Source: GCA-2737725 sp965229355 (lineage in GTDB: Bacteria; Pseudomonadota; Alphaproteobacteria; Rhodospirillales; Rhodospirillaceae). Taken from it: a stretch of 64,000 nt of DNA. Positions 45,948 through 53,539 of the stretch are shown here, piece by piece (the first letter of the stretch is position 1; every line of letters begins with the position of its first letter). The stretch covers positions 3,162,001 to 3,226,000 of the forward strand of contig OZ245869.1 in assembly GCA_965229355.1 (NCBI GenBank), given 5' to 3'. A model generated the notes under the pieces. That model saw nothing but the letters and a program-made list of their open reading frames with translations, was not told where the DNA came from and ran no database searches. Both the position numbers and the translations under genes were made by a program.

Positions 45948-46361
45948 CTATCGGGTCAGGGTGTCGGCCAGGGTTGTATGGTCCAGAATGTCCGACATCG
46001 AATCCCGCACTTTGCGCATGATTTTACGAATGGAACAGCGCTTTTCGTCCACGCAGTCTTTGCACTTTTCGTAGCCTGTCAGGCTAGCGCAAGCGATGGG
46101 GGCAAGCGGGCCGTCGGTAAAGCGGATAATGTCGCCAATGGTGATCTGGTTGGCTTTTTTAGCCAGTTTATAGCCCCCATTACGACCACGGTGGCTGGCG
46201 ACCAAGCCCCGGCGACATAACTCCAGCAAGATCTGTTCTAAGAACTTCTGGGGGATGCGCTGTTCTTTAGCGATGGCCGAAGACAGAAGGCGTGCATCTG
46301 GCTCTTGGGCGGCGAGGGCCTGAAGAGCACGGAGGGCATATTTTGAGCGCTGGGTTAGCAT
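45948..46361 (-). CDS. Rrf2-family transcriptional regulator
   Basis: A 137-residue Rrf2 regulator with a winged HTH (SKYALRALQALAAQEPDARLLSSAIAKEQRIPQKFLEQILLEL) and three cysteines in CASLTGYEKCKDCVDEKRC plus a fourth, in the place of the cluster-binding loop of IscR/NsrR-type proteins. RGRNGGYKLAKKANQIT is the wing. It could sense iron-sulfur cluster or cysteine state. It is directly upstream of the sulfate operon on the same strand and is probably its regulator. Confidence 0.9.
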   Translation of the reverse strand: MLTQRSKYALRALQALAAQEPDARLLSSAIAKEQRIPQKFLEQILLELCRRGLVASHRGRNGGYKLAKKANQITIGDIIRFTDGPLAPIACASLTGYEKCKDCVDEKRCSIRKIMRKVRDSMSDILDHTTLADTLTR

Positions 46362-46494
46362 GACGACACAACTCTGCTGGGGCCGTTTAGGGCGGTCTTT
46401 ATTGTGTGTGCAGGCTTATAGAAGGCTCTGCGCCCGGATTCAATTGGAGGGCGTAATTTGGCCAAAACGAGGGAACTGGCCAAAATAGGTGTGC

Positions 46495-46728
46495 TTAAAG
46501 GCCGGCCAAATCGACTGCGGCCAACCAGGCTTCCAGGTTTTCACGCCCAGCCGTTGATTGAAGTAAGGGGGATGTCTGGCGGGAGAGGGCGTTAATCCAG
46601 TCTTCTTGGCCGTTATCTGTGTCGGCCACAGGGCCAGCACCCTCGCGGGACTGGCGTAACAGGTCGCTGACAATCAAGGTCAGCGAGCTATTTGAAGAAA
46701 AAACTAAGCGCTCAAATTGTACGCCCAT
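46495..46728 (-). CDS. Possible small hypothetical protein
   Basis: A 77-residue frame beginning MGVQFERLVFSSNSSLTLIVSDLLRQ; Trp and acidic residues are reasonably spread, unlike random translation. No signal, membrane segment or known motif is seen, and I do not recognise it. A competing frame on the same strand (46440-46673) reads more like a shadow. The rest of the 558-nt gap between the Rrf2 gene and the TonB operon end holds only the terminator at 46861. Confidence 0.4.
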   Translation of the reverse strand: MGVQFERLVFSSNSSLTLIVSDLLRQSREGAGPVADTDNGQEDWINALSRQTSPLLQSTAGRENLEAWLAAVDLAGL

Positions 46729-46860
46729 GACCTAAATCGCCCGAAAGGGTTTTGACTAAGGCTGGACTGTGCGCTGAGAGTCTTAACATTCCCTCAAAAA
46801 CAACTGTCATGGTGTTGGGAATATTTTGCGGGCTGAGGCGCAGGAAACCCTTGAAACGGA

Positions 46861-46890
46861 AAAGGCCCCGCTTTGCAGCGGGGCCTTTCG
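46861..46890 (-). terminator. Terminator of the TonB operon
   Basis: AAAGGCCCCGCT (46861-46872) and AGCGGGGCCTTT (46877-46888) form a 12-bp stem with a 4-nt loop. On the minus strand it is followed by a T-run and lies 33 nt after the last gene of the TonB operon. Confidence 0.92.
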
Positions 46891-46920
46891 GTAGGCTTTA
46901 TAACAGGCTTTTAGGCCAGA

Positions 46921-48174
46921 TTACTTTGCAGCGAGGGACCACAACTTGCCCAGCTTTGCATAAGGCGTGCCAGGGGTGATCGAGCTGAAGGTCTTCTTAG
47001 CTTCTGCGCCTTGCTTGGCTTCCAATTGGGCGACGCCCAAACGCAGTTTCGCACGGTCAGCGTCTTTCGGGCCCTTCTTGATACCAGCGTTGATCAGCTC
47101 AATGGCTTTGGCCGTGTTGCCGTAGCTTAAGTAAGCTTCGCCGGTTTTCACCAGAAGTTCGCCGTTAGGAGCAGCGGCAGCTTGCTTCTCAGAATCAGCC
47201 AGCGTCTTTTTATCGGCGTCGGCTTGGGTCTTTGCCATGGTGGTCAAACGTGTATCGCGTTCGGTCTTCGCACCGGCAGTAGCTGCAACAGCCATTGCTT
47301 TCTCGGCTTCGCCCGGCAGAGCGGCTTGAATGGCCAACTCAGCGATTTCACGATACTCATCCGGCTCAAGCTTTGCGCCGACATACATACGCAGGCGGTA
47401 AATCTCGAGCGAGAACTTGCCACCTTGGTTGATGTCTTTCTCTTGCAACTGGATCAGCTGTTCCCAGTATTGGCCCTTCGGATACAGACCAACAATTTTT
47501 TGCAAGGCAGCGGTGAGGCCAGCTTCGTTTTTCTGTTCGTACTCAGCGCTCATCAGGAGTTGCAGCCAATCTTCCTTCGGCGTCTTGCCTGCTTTTTCAG
47601 CCGTGTCGACAGCCGCTTTCAAAGATTTAGCAGCGTTCGGGAAGTCGTTTTGCAGATAGTAGGCTTGGCCCACCATCATGTGCATGTCTGAGTCGTTCGC
47701 GTTTTCCTTCAAGTACATCGTGCCGTACTGAGTGACTTTCGCGTAGTTTTTGTTTTGGTAGTACAACTGAGCGACTGACTTTGAGGTCGCCACTTTTTGA
47801 TCAGCAGGGGTAAACTCGCTGTTCAATGTCGTCTCGAAGCTCTTCGCAGCGCCTGCGTAGTCTTGCAGATTCACTTGGACATAACCGAGCAAATTAGCGA
47901 TCGCATAAACTTCGTACGGAGTTTTATCCGAAATAGCGTTGGCTTCGTCGATCTTTGCCTTCGCTTCTTTCCAGTTCTTCGCCGCGATAGCGTCTTGCGC
48001 AGCCTTTAATGGCTTGCCGACTTTCGGGCTGACTTGCGGCCCCTTTTCTTTCTTTTCCTTATCTTGGGCAACAGCAACCGACACTGAGTGCGGAATAACG
48101 GCTGCACCAAACGCCAGTGCGCAGGCCACTGTCAAAACGCGCATAGACACGCGGCCAAAGTTCAGTTTGCTCAT
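46921..48174 (-). CDS. TPR protein at the end of the TonB operon
   Basis: A 417-residue exported protein: signal peptide about 1-35, then helical repeats of TPR type (AAQDAIAAKNWKEAKAKIDEANAI, AIANLLGYVQVNLQDYAGAA, GEAYLSYGNTAKAIELINAG). AGGAGG is just before the ATG. It is the fifth gene after tonB, exbB and two exbD; a TPR partner at this place is seen in several proteobacterial TonB loci. It probably acts as a periplasmic scaffold for the energy-transduction complex. Confidence 0.83.
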   Translation of the reverse strand: MSKLNFGRVSMRVLTVACALAFGAAVIPHSVSVAVAQDKEKKEKGPQVSPKVGKPLKAAQDAIAAKNWKEAKAKIDEANAISDKTPYEVYAIANLLGYVQVNLQDYAGAAKSFETTLNSEFTPADQKVATSKSVAQLYYQNKNYAKVTQYGTMYLKENANDSDMHMMVGQAYYLQNDFPNAAKSLKAAVDTAEKAGKTPKEDWLQLLMSAEYEQKNEAGLTAALQKIVGLYPKGQYWEQLIQLQEKDINQGGKFSLEIYRLRMYVGAKLEPDEYREIAELAIQAALPGEAEKAMAVAATAGAKTERDTRLTTMAKTQADADKKTLADSEKQAAAAPNGELLVKTGEAYLSYGNTAKAIELINAGIKKGPKDADRAKLRLGVAQLEAKQGAEAKKTFSSITPGTPYAKLGKLWSLAAK

Positions 48175-48228
48175 ACGTCCTCCTAATTAACGCCGTAGCC
48201 CGTAAGGTAGGGTCAGATTAAGGCGAAT

Positions 48229-48663
48229 TTATTGTATATACTGTTCGTTGCCGGCAAAGCCGATCTTCACAACACCGTTACGCTGCGCAGTCGCTAACAC
48301 TTCAGCAACTTTGCCGTATTTGGCCAAGCGGTTGGGGCGCAAGTGCATTTCAGGTTGCGGTTCCTGAGCAGCGGATTGCTTCATGTAGCGTTCCAGCGTG
48401 GCCTGGTCGGCCACAATGTTGCCATCCCAAGTCACCGTGCCGTCAAAGTCGACGACCAGTTGGATGATCACCGGCTCAATTTCTTGCGGCGGTGGGTTTG
48501 CGTTTGGACGCGGCATGTCGAGCTTCACCGCGTGCGTTTGGATTGGAATGGTGATGATCAACATCACCAGTAGCACCAGCATCACGTCGATCAACGGAGT
48601 GGTGTTCAAGTCCACCATTTCCGTTTCGTTACCGCCGCCACCGCCACCAACATTCATACCCAT
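48229..48663 (-). CDS. exbD: ExbD-family biopolymer transporter, second copy
   Basis: A 144-residue ExbD/TolR protein: short cytoplasmic head with a Gly run (GGGGGGNE), one membrane helix with the proton-path aspartate in TPLIDVMLVLLVMLII, and a periplasmic domain (PEMHLRPNRLAKYGKVAEVLATAQRNGV). GGAG is 9 nt before the ATG. It is a paralogue of the upstream exbD with which it may form mixed complexes. Confidence 0.93.
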   Translation of the reverse strand: MGMNVGGGGGGNETEMVDLNTTPLIDVMLVLLVMLIITIPIQTHAVKLDMPRPNANPPPQEIEPVIIQLVVDFDGTVTWDGNIVADQATLERYMKQSAAQEPQPEMHLRPNRLAKYGKVAEVLATAQRNGVVKIGFAGNEQYIQ

Positions 48664-48690
48664 ATTAAGTCACTCCGTAAGATTTGCTGA

Positions 48691-49128
48691 TTAGCGACCA
48701 CCACCCTGAATGGGTTCAGTGATGAACCCGACTTTCAGGATGCTGGCGCGTTGGGCGTTAACAATGATTTTGCCGATAGACTCAAAGCGCGCATTCTTAT
48801 CGCCACGAATGTGGATTTCAGGTTGCGGGTCCATGCCTGCAATGCCTTTAAAGCGGTCGAGCAAGGCGTTGTAATCCGGGAGAAGAGTGTCGTTCCAATA
48901 CAGACCACCATCTGCATCGACAGCAACCACGATATTTTCAGGCTTTGTGACCGTTGCGATGTTGCTGGCGTTCGGAAGTTCGACGGGCACCGTCTTGATC
49001 ACGACCGGGATCGTGATCAGGAAGATGATCAACATCACCAACATTACGTCCACGAGGGGCGTAGTGTTGATAGCGGCTAAGACTTCCTCTTCGCCATTAT
49101 CTTCATTGGAACCGACGCTCATACCCAT
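48691..49128 (-). CDS. exbD: ExbD-family biopolymer transporter, first copy
   Basis: A 145-residue ExbD/TolR protein. The aspartate needed for proton flow is in TPLVDVMLVMLIIFLI; the periplasmic domain ends in FITEPIQGGGR. The head is acidic (SNEDNGEEE), unlike the glycine-rich head of the second copy, so the two may have different partners or stoichiometry. GGAGA is 6 nt before the ATG. Confidence 0.93.
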   Translation of the reverse strand: MGMSVGSNEDNGEEEVLAAINTTPLVDVMLVMLIIFLITIPVVIKTVPVELPNASNIATVTKPENIVVAVDADGGLYWNDTLLPDYNALLDRFKGIAGMDPQPEIHIRGDKNARFESIGKIIVNAQRASILKVGFITEPIQGGGR

Positions 49129-49175
49129 AGGGGTTCTCCAAGATTATGCAGTTAATAAAGAAGTAGTCGCGGCTC

Positions 49176-50093
49176 TTACGAGCGCGCGACCTTCTTGTTG
49201 CCACTCAGCAGAACAGCGTGCACGTCGGCGGCGAAGTTACGCACCGTTTCCAACACGACCTTGTTACGGCTGACCAGCCAGTTGTAACCAAGCACAGCCG
49301 GGATAGCGACGGCCAGACCGATCGCGGTCATGATCAAAGCTTCACCGACAGGGCCTGCGACTTTATCGATCGAAGCTTGGCCAGCGATACCGATGGCGAC
49401 CAGGGCGTGATAGATGCCCCAAACGGTGCCCAGCAGACCGACGAACGGCGAAGACGAAGCAACAGCGGCCAAGAACGGCAGGCCTTTTTGCAGCGTGCTT
49501 TGCACGTCGTTGGTGGTGCGTTGCAGCGAGGTGGTGATCCAATCGGTCAGAGCGATTTGATCGGTCAGCTTGCCTTCATGGTGTTCGGCAGCTTTCAAGC
49601 CTTCTTCAACGATAGCGCGGAAAGCGCTGTTCTTTTCCAGCTTGGTCAGGCCTTCACGCAGGTTAGCTGCATTCCAGAAGCCGTTGGTGGCTGTCTTGGC
49701 ATGGTTGAAAACCACTTGTTGATCCCACAAGCGGGTCAACAGGATGAACCACGAACCCATCGACATGATGACCAAGATCACCAAGATGCCGCGTGCAACG
49801 AAGTCACCTTGCGTCCACAAAGCTTCCAAGCCGTACGGGTTGGCAACTTCAGCGGTGTCAGCAGCCGGAGCAGCTTCAGCAGCCGGAGCAGCAGCTGGTT
49901 CAGTAACCGGAACAGCAGCAGCAGCGTTCGGATCGGTCGGGGCCGGAGCGGCCATCGGATCCGTAGCAGCCGGAGCAGCGGCAGGAGCCGGAGCAGCCGG
50001 GGTCGTTTGAGCCGAAGCTTGGCTCATAGCCAACGTGCCGACCAAAGCGACGGCAGCAATGCCTTGCCAAAGTGTGCGTTTCAAAGAACTCAT
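49176..50093 (-). CDS. exbB: ExbB/TolQ-type proton channel with Pro/Ala extension
   Basis: A 305-residue ExbB-family protein. After a signal peptide (to about 28, SQASAQ) there is an unusual spacer of about 55 residues, nearly all Ala, Pro, Thr and Glu, before the three-helix proton channel (VILVIMSMGSWFILLTRLW; GLLGTVWGIYHALVAIG; GEALIMTAIGLAVAIPAVLGYNWL). Signal-bearing ExbB with a long periplasmic head is known in several proteobacteria. I prefer the start 50093, as GGAGG lies 8 nt from it but only 2 nt from ATG 50099. Confidence 0.92.
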   Translation of the reverse strand: MSSLKRTLWQGIAAVALVGTLAMSQASAQTTPAAPAPAAAPAATDPMAAPAPTDPNAAAAVPVTEPAAAPAAEAAPAADTAEVANPYGLEALWTQGDFVARGILVILVIMSMGSWFILLTRLWDQQVVFNHAKTATNGFWNAANLREGLTKLEKNSAFRAIVEEGLKAAEHHEGKLTDQIALTDWITTSLQRTTNDVQSTLQKGLPFLAAVASSSPFVGLLGTVWGIYHALVAIGIAGQASIDKVAGPVGEALIMTAIGLAVAIPAVLGYNWLVSRNKVVLETVRNFAADVHAVLLSGNKKVARS

Positions 50094-50155
50094 AGTCATA
50101 TCCTCCGCGATAAAAGCTAGATGATGGATTTCAGATAAATTGAAGTACGTTAGCG

Positions 50156-50788
50156 TTAGTCAGTGATCTTGAATGTGACCTTCACGCGATGCCACATCGC
50201 CTGAGGCTTGCCGCCGACAGTGCCGGCAATGAAGCGCCACGAACGGCGAGCTTCTTTTTCGGCTGCTTCGTCAAGCTTCGGGAAGCCGCTGGTTTGGTCG
50301 ATCTTCACGTCGGCAACTTTGCCTTCTTCATCGACGTACAGCAGCAGTGTCACAGAACCTGCTTCACCAGCGCGCTTAGATGACGGCGGATATTCAGGTT
50401 GTGCGTTCGGACGACGCGGGTTGGCTTTCGGCAATACAGTTGCCGTTGACGGCGCAGGTGCCGCAGCGGGACGTGCCGTCGTTGCTTGTGTGATCGCGGT
50501 TGCCGCAGGCGGCGCTTCTGACGCGAACGACACTTCCGGCGGCGGAACAAACGGCGGCGGCGGCTTGTCGAACTTCGGCGGCGGCGGCGGCGGTTTGTCT
50601 TCTTGTTTGATTTCTTCTTCGATGATCTTCGTTTCGATTGGTCCCTTAATGACTTCAACGACCGAGCGCGCCAAGCCAGTGATCAGGCCGTACACGATAA
50701 GCACGTGAAGAGCAGCGGTGACTAAAAAGCCAATGCCGCGCTTTGAAAGGAAACCACCGGGTTTGTTACGCTGTGCGTAAACGTTCAT
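50156..50788 (-). CDS. tonB: TonB-family energy transducer
   Basis: A 210-residue protein with an N-terminal anchor helix (residues 15-37), a proline-rich spacer (PPPPPPKFDKPPPPF) rich in Lys-Pro, and the C-terminal TonB fold: YPPSSKRAGEAGSVTLLLYVD and SWRFIAGTVGGKP. It connects the inner-membrane ExbB/ExbD motor to outer-membrane receptors. It is the first gene of the operon with GAGGG before the ATG. No TonB-dependent receptor is adjacent, so it may serve several. Confidence 0.94.
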   Translation of the reverse strand: MNVYAQRNKPGGFLSKRGIGFLVTAALHVLIVYGLITGLARSVVEVIKGPIETKIIEEEIKQEDKPPPPPPKFDKPPPPFVPPPEVSFASEAPPAATAITQATTARPAAAPAPSTATVLPKANPRRPNAQPEYPPSSKRAGEAGSVTLLLYVDEEGKVADVKIDQTSGFPKLDEAAEKEARRSWRFIAGTVGGKPQAMWHRVKVTFKITD

Positions 50789-50892
50789 TTACTCGACCCT
50801 CTTTGTGGCGGCGTGAGGTGAGGCACGCCGTTAACCGGGTATGAGCCTCTGATTTTAAGCCATAAAAGTTCGATAGTGTTTCAAGGCAATGT

Positions 50893-50939
50893 GTATAGGA
50901 ATTTCAGAGGGGCGACTCCCGGAGCGTATAGGAATTTCA
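50893..50939. repeat. 14-bp direct repeat upstream of tonB
   Basis: GTATAGGAATTTCA occurs at 50893-50906 and 50926-50939, a 33-bp period (about three helical turns), 105-151 nt before the tonB start. It may be an operator controlling the operon. A DnaA-box-like TTATCCACA is at 51017-51025 in the same gap. Confidence 0.5.
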
Positions 50940-51076
50940 TAAAGATGAGCACACGCTAAGATGGTGTTATGGGGCCTGGGTGAGTGAAAGTTATGGAAAT
51001 AAGCCTTTCGCAAGACTTATCCACAAGCCACCATGATTTCAAAGGGATAGGCCGAAACTTAAAAGTCGATTCGCAA

Positions 51077-51772
51077 CTAATCGTGTAGTTGCAACCGGTA
51101 ACCGACACCCGATTCAGTGAGTATAAACTGGGGTCTTTCGGGGTCTTTTTCCAGTTTCTGGCGCAGTTGCCGGATATAGACACGTAAATACTGCACATCT
51201 ACGGCCGTTTCGTGTCCCCAGATCTCTCGCACAAGGTGGCTGTGCGTTAAAACTTTGCCCGCGTGAATCACCAGATGCTGCAGGATATCGTATTCCTTGG
51301 GAGACAATTTCACGTCTTCGCTGCGCACGCGCACAATGCGTTTCACCAGATCCACTTCCAAATCGCCTGTGGTGAATGCGGGCTGTGTACCTTGTGAGGT
51401 AAAGCGGTGACGCATGGCAGTGCGAATGCGCGCCATTAATTCATCTACGCCAAATGGCTTGGTCATGTAGTCGTCAGCGCCGGCATCTAGGGCCGCGACT
51501 TTTACTTTTTCATCGACGCGCGAAGACAGCACGATAATGGGAATAGTGGACTGCGCACGCCAATCACGGATCAGCTCTAGGCCATCGCGATCGGGCAGGC
51601 CCAAATCCAGCACGATCATATCGGGCTTTTCGTGACGTGCAGACCACAGCGCTTTTTCAGCGGTTTCTGCCTCGACGACACGGTAATCCTGCACCGCGAG
51701 CGTGTTCCTCAGGAAACGTCGAATCGCAGGTTCGTCATCAACAATTAGAATGGTGACTTTATTCTCAGGCAT
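51077..51772 (-). CDS. KdpE-like response regulator
   Basis: A 231-residue OmpR/PhoB-family regulator. The receiver has the acidic pair DD (12-13), phosphoacceptor D56 in VLDLGLPDRDG and the Lys of MTKPFGVDEL; the winged-helix domain includes EYDILQHLVIHAGKVLTHSHLVREIWG and VDVQYLRVYIRQLRQKLE. This layout and RFLRNTLAVQDYRVVEAET match KdpE. It overlaps the kinase gene by 8 nt. No kdpFABC genes are in the window. Confidence 0.88.
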   Translation of the reverse strand: MPENKVTILIVDDEPAIRRFLRNTLAVQDYRVVEAETAEKALWSARHEKPDMIVLDLGLPDRDGLELIRDWRAQSTIPIIVLSSRVDEKVKVAALDAGADDYMTKPFGVDELMARIRTAMRHRFTSQGTQPAFTTGDLEVDLVKRIVRVRSEDVKLSPKEYDILQHLVIHAGKVLTHSHLVREIWGHETAVDVQYLRVYIRQLRQKLEKDPERPQFILTESGVGYRLQLHD

Positions 51773-53306
51773 TGACCGCAGTCTTTAACGGGACCGGGAC
51801 CGCAGCGCTAGCGCTGATAATGGGGAACGTCATGGTGAAGACAGCGCCGCCAGCAGGGCGGTTTGCTGCAATCAGTGTACCGCCCATGGCTTCGACAAAG
51901 CCTTTCGACACGGCCAAGCCTAAACCCGTACCGGCGCGGTATTTGTCGATAGATTTGACACGGTAGAAGCGGTCGAAGATGCGGGCCAAGTGTTCGCCGG
52001 GAATGCCTGGGCCATTATCTTCCACTGAAATCACAACCGCACCAGCGCGCAAGAACGCACGCATAATAATGCGGCCATTTGCAGCCGTATATTTTACGGC
52101 GTTATCGATAATGTTGAACAGCGCCTGTTCCGCCAGCATAAAGTCCAAGGGTGCCATCGGCAGATCAGGCGTGATGGCTGTTTCAATGCGCGTGGCTCCC
52201 GCAGATGTGCTGAAGCGTTTCAGCACAGCGCCCACCAAATCCGTCACGTCGATCATTTCACGTTTTGGTTTGAGTACGCCCGTATCTAGGCGCGTGATGT
52301 CCAGCAAGTTGCCGAGATAAAGGTTCAAGCGCTCGGACTCTTCTTGTGCGGTGCCCAGCATTTCATCGCGTGTGCTGTCGTCATACATCACACCGTAGTG
52401 CCGTAAGCTTGAGATCGTTCCCAAGATTGACGCCAAAGGTGTTTTGAAATCGTGAGTGAGGGATGACAGCAATGCGTTTCGGAAATTCTCAGTTTCTTTA
52501 ATCAGGCGAGCTTCTTCAACGCGGGCCGCAAACGTTGCGCGTTCCACCGTCACAGCAGCGTGGTTGGCCAAAGCATCCAATAACTTGCGTTCAGCAGGAG
52601 CAAGTTCTGCGCCATGCACGCCGGGTTTCACACCCAGCACGCCGACAACGCCCTGACCTGTGCGCAGAGGCACAAACAAATGCGTGGCGCCTGGCCATAC
52701 GCGGAAGTCACCGCCGGAAGGCTTGCCGTGTTCCCAACACCAATTGGCAGCGTTGCGGTCGGCATCTGATAACGGCGTGTTCGGTGGCCACGCCATGATG
52801 GGGTCGAGCTGGAAGTTTTGCGCTTGGCGCAAAATCACCACGTCCACTTTCAACATGGCGTGGATTTGCATAATCGCGGCCAGGATCAACTCATCGACGT
52901 TGCCGATGGCGGCCAACTTCTGACTGAAAGCATATAATTGATCAGTAATGCGCGCGTTGGATTCCGCGGTAGCGGCTTGATAGCGCCCATGATCCGCCAT
53001 CGCCGAAGCAAAAGCCGCGACCATGGTGAAAATCATAATCGCCCAGATGCTGGAAGGGTCTGACACCTCAAACGATGAGCGTGGACCACCTAAAAAGTGC
53101 GTGCCCGCCATCGCGGAGAGCAAACTGGCCCACAAGCCCGGGCGAAAGCCGTACAAGGCCGCACTGATCAGCACGGAGGGCAAAAACACCAACATGATGT
53201 TCGACGCCCCCAGCCAGTCTTTCACGGCCGTGCCAACGCCCAGCGCAACAACCACAGCGAGGGTTGAGACGCCATAAGCGATCAGGGATGGATAAAATTT
53301 CTTCAC
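51765..53306 (-). CDS. KdpD-like sensor histidine kinase lacking the KdpD N-terminal region
   Basis: A 513-residue kinase. Four membrane helices in the first 110 residues match the DUF4118/KdpD membrane domain, then a GAF-like domain (about 125-255), the HisKA segment SSLTHDFKTPLASILGTI with H285, and an ATPase with FNIIDNAVKYT, DNGPGIPG and GTGLGLAVSKGF. Full KdpD is near 900 residues with a cytoplasmic N-terminal domain; that part is absent here. The output gene overlaps by 8 nt. It may sense something other than potassium. Confidence 0.88.
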   Translation of the reverse strand: MKKFYPSLIAYGVSTLAVVVALGVGTAVKDWLGASNIMLVFLPSVLISAALYGFRPGLWASLLSAMAGTHFLGGPRSSFEVSDPSSIWAIMIFTMVAAFASAMADHGRYQAATAESNARITDQLYAFSQKLAAIGNVDELILAAIMQIHAMLKVDVVILRQAQNFQLDPIMAWPPNTPLSDADRNAANWCWEHGKPSGGDFRVWPGATHLFVPLRTGQGVVGVLGVKPGVHGAELAPAERKLLDALANHAAVTVERATFAARVEEARLIKETENFRNALLSSLTHDFKTPLASILGTISSLRHYGVMYDDSTRDEMLGTAQEESERLNLYLGNLLDITRLDTGVLKPKREMIDVTDLVGAVLKRFSTSAGATRIETAITPDLPMAPLDFMLAEQALFNIIDNAVKYTAANGRIIMRAFLRAGAVVISVEDNGPGIPGEHLARIFDRFYRVKSIDKYRAGTGLGLAVSKGFVEAMGGTLIAANRPAGGAVFTMTFPIISASAAVPVPLKTAVNA

Positions 53307-53539
53307 CCAAGCGGGCCTTTGTCATGAAGAGGGGGCTCGTGGCCCCAATTTAAGTCCGAAATTGAGTTTCTGGAATGCCTATCAGACCGAATTAAGCGCT
53401 TGGGGAGGCTTAATTTTCAGCAAATTCCAGGGCCAGGGCAGAAAACATCTGCAAAAAACCCAATTCTTGACCCAGGTCATACGACGCTGTCCCATTTTGC
53501 CTGATGCTCGCCTCACTGAATACAGCCACTGAGGGGCGC

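Noticed and set aside
46440..46673. Alternative 77-codon minus-strand frame
   Set aside because: It overlaps the frame at 46495-46728, which has the more protein-like composition; at most one of them is real.
49855..50010. Apparent repeat array from Ala/Pro codons
   Set aside because: It is the low-complexity spacer of ExbB; there are no regular spacers, so it is not a CRISPR array.
49218..50120. 300-codon open frame on the plus strand opposite exbB
   Set aside because: It is the antisense of the well-supported exbB gene; its Ser/Arg-rich ending merely mirrors the Ala/Pro-rich codons of exbB.
10050..51025. Two DnaA-box-like TTATCCACA sites (10050 and 51017)
   Set aside because: They are single and 41 kb apart, with no cluster, A/T-rich unwinding region or dnaA/dnaN neighbour, so there is no sign of an origin.
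51077..53306. Potassium-uptake operon
   Set aside because: No kdpF, A, B or C gene is found on either side.
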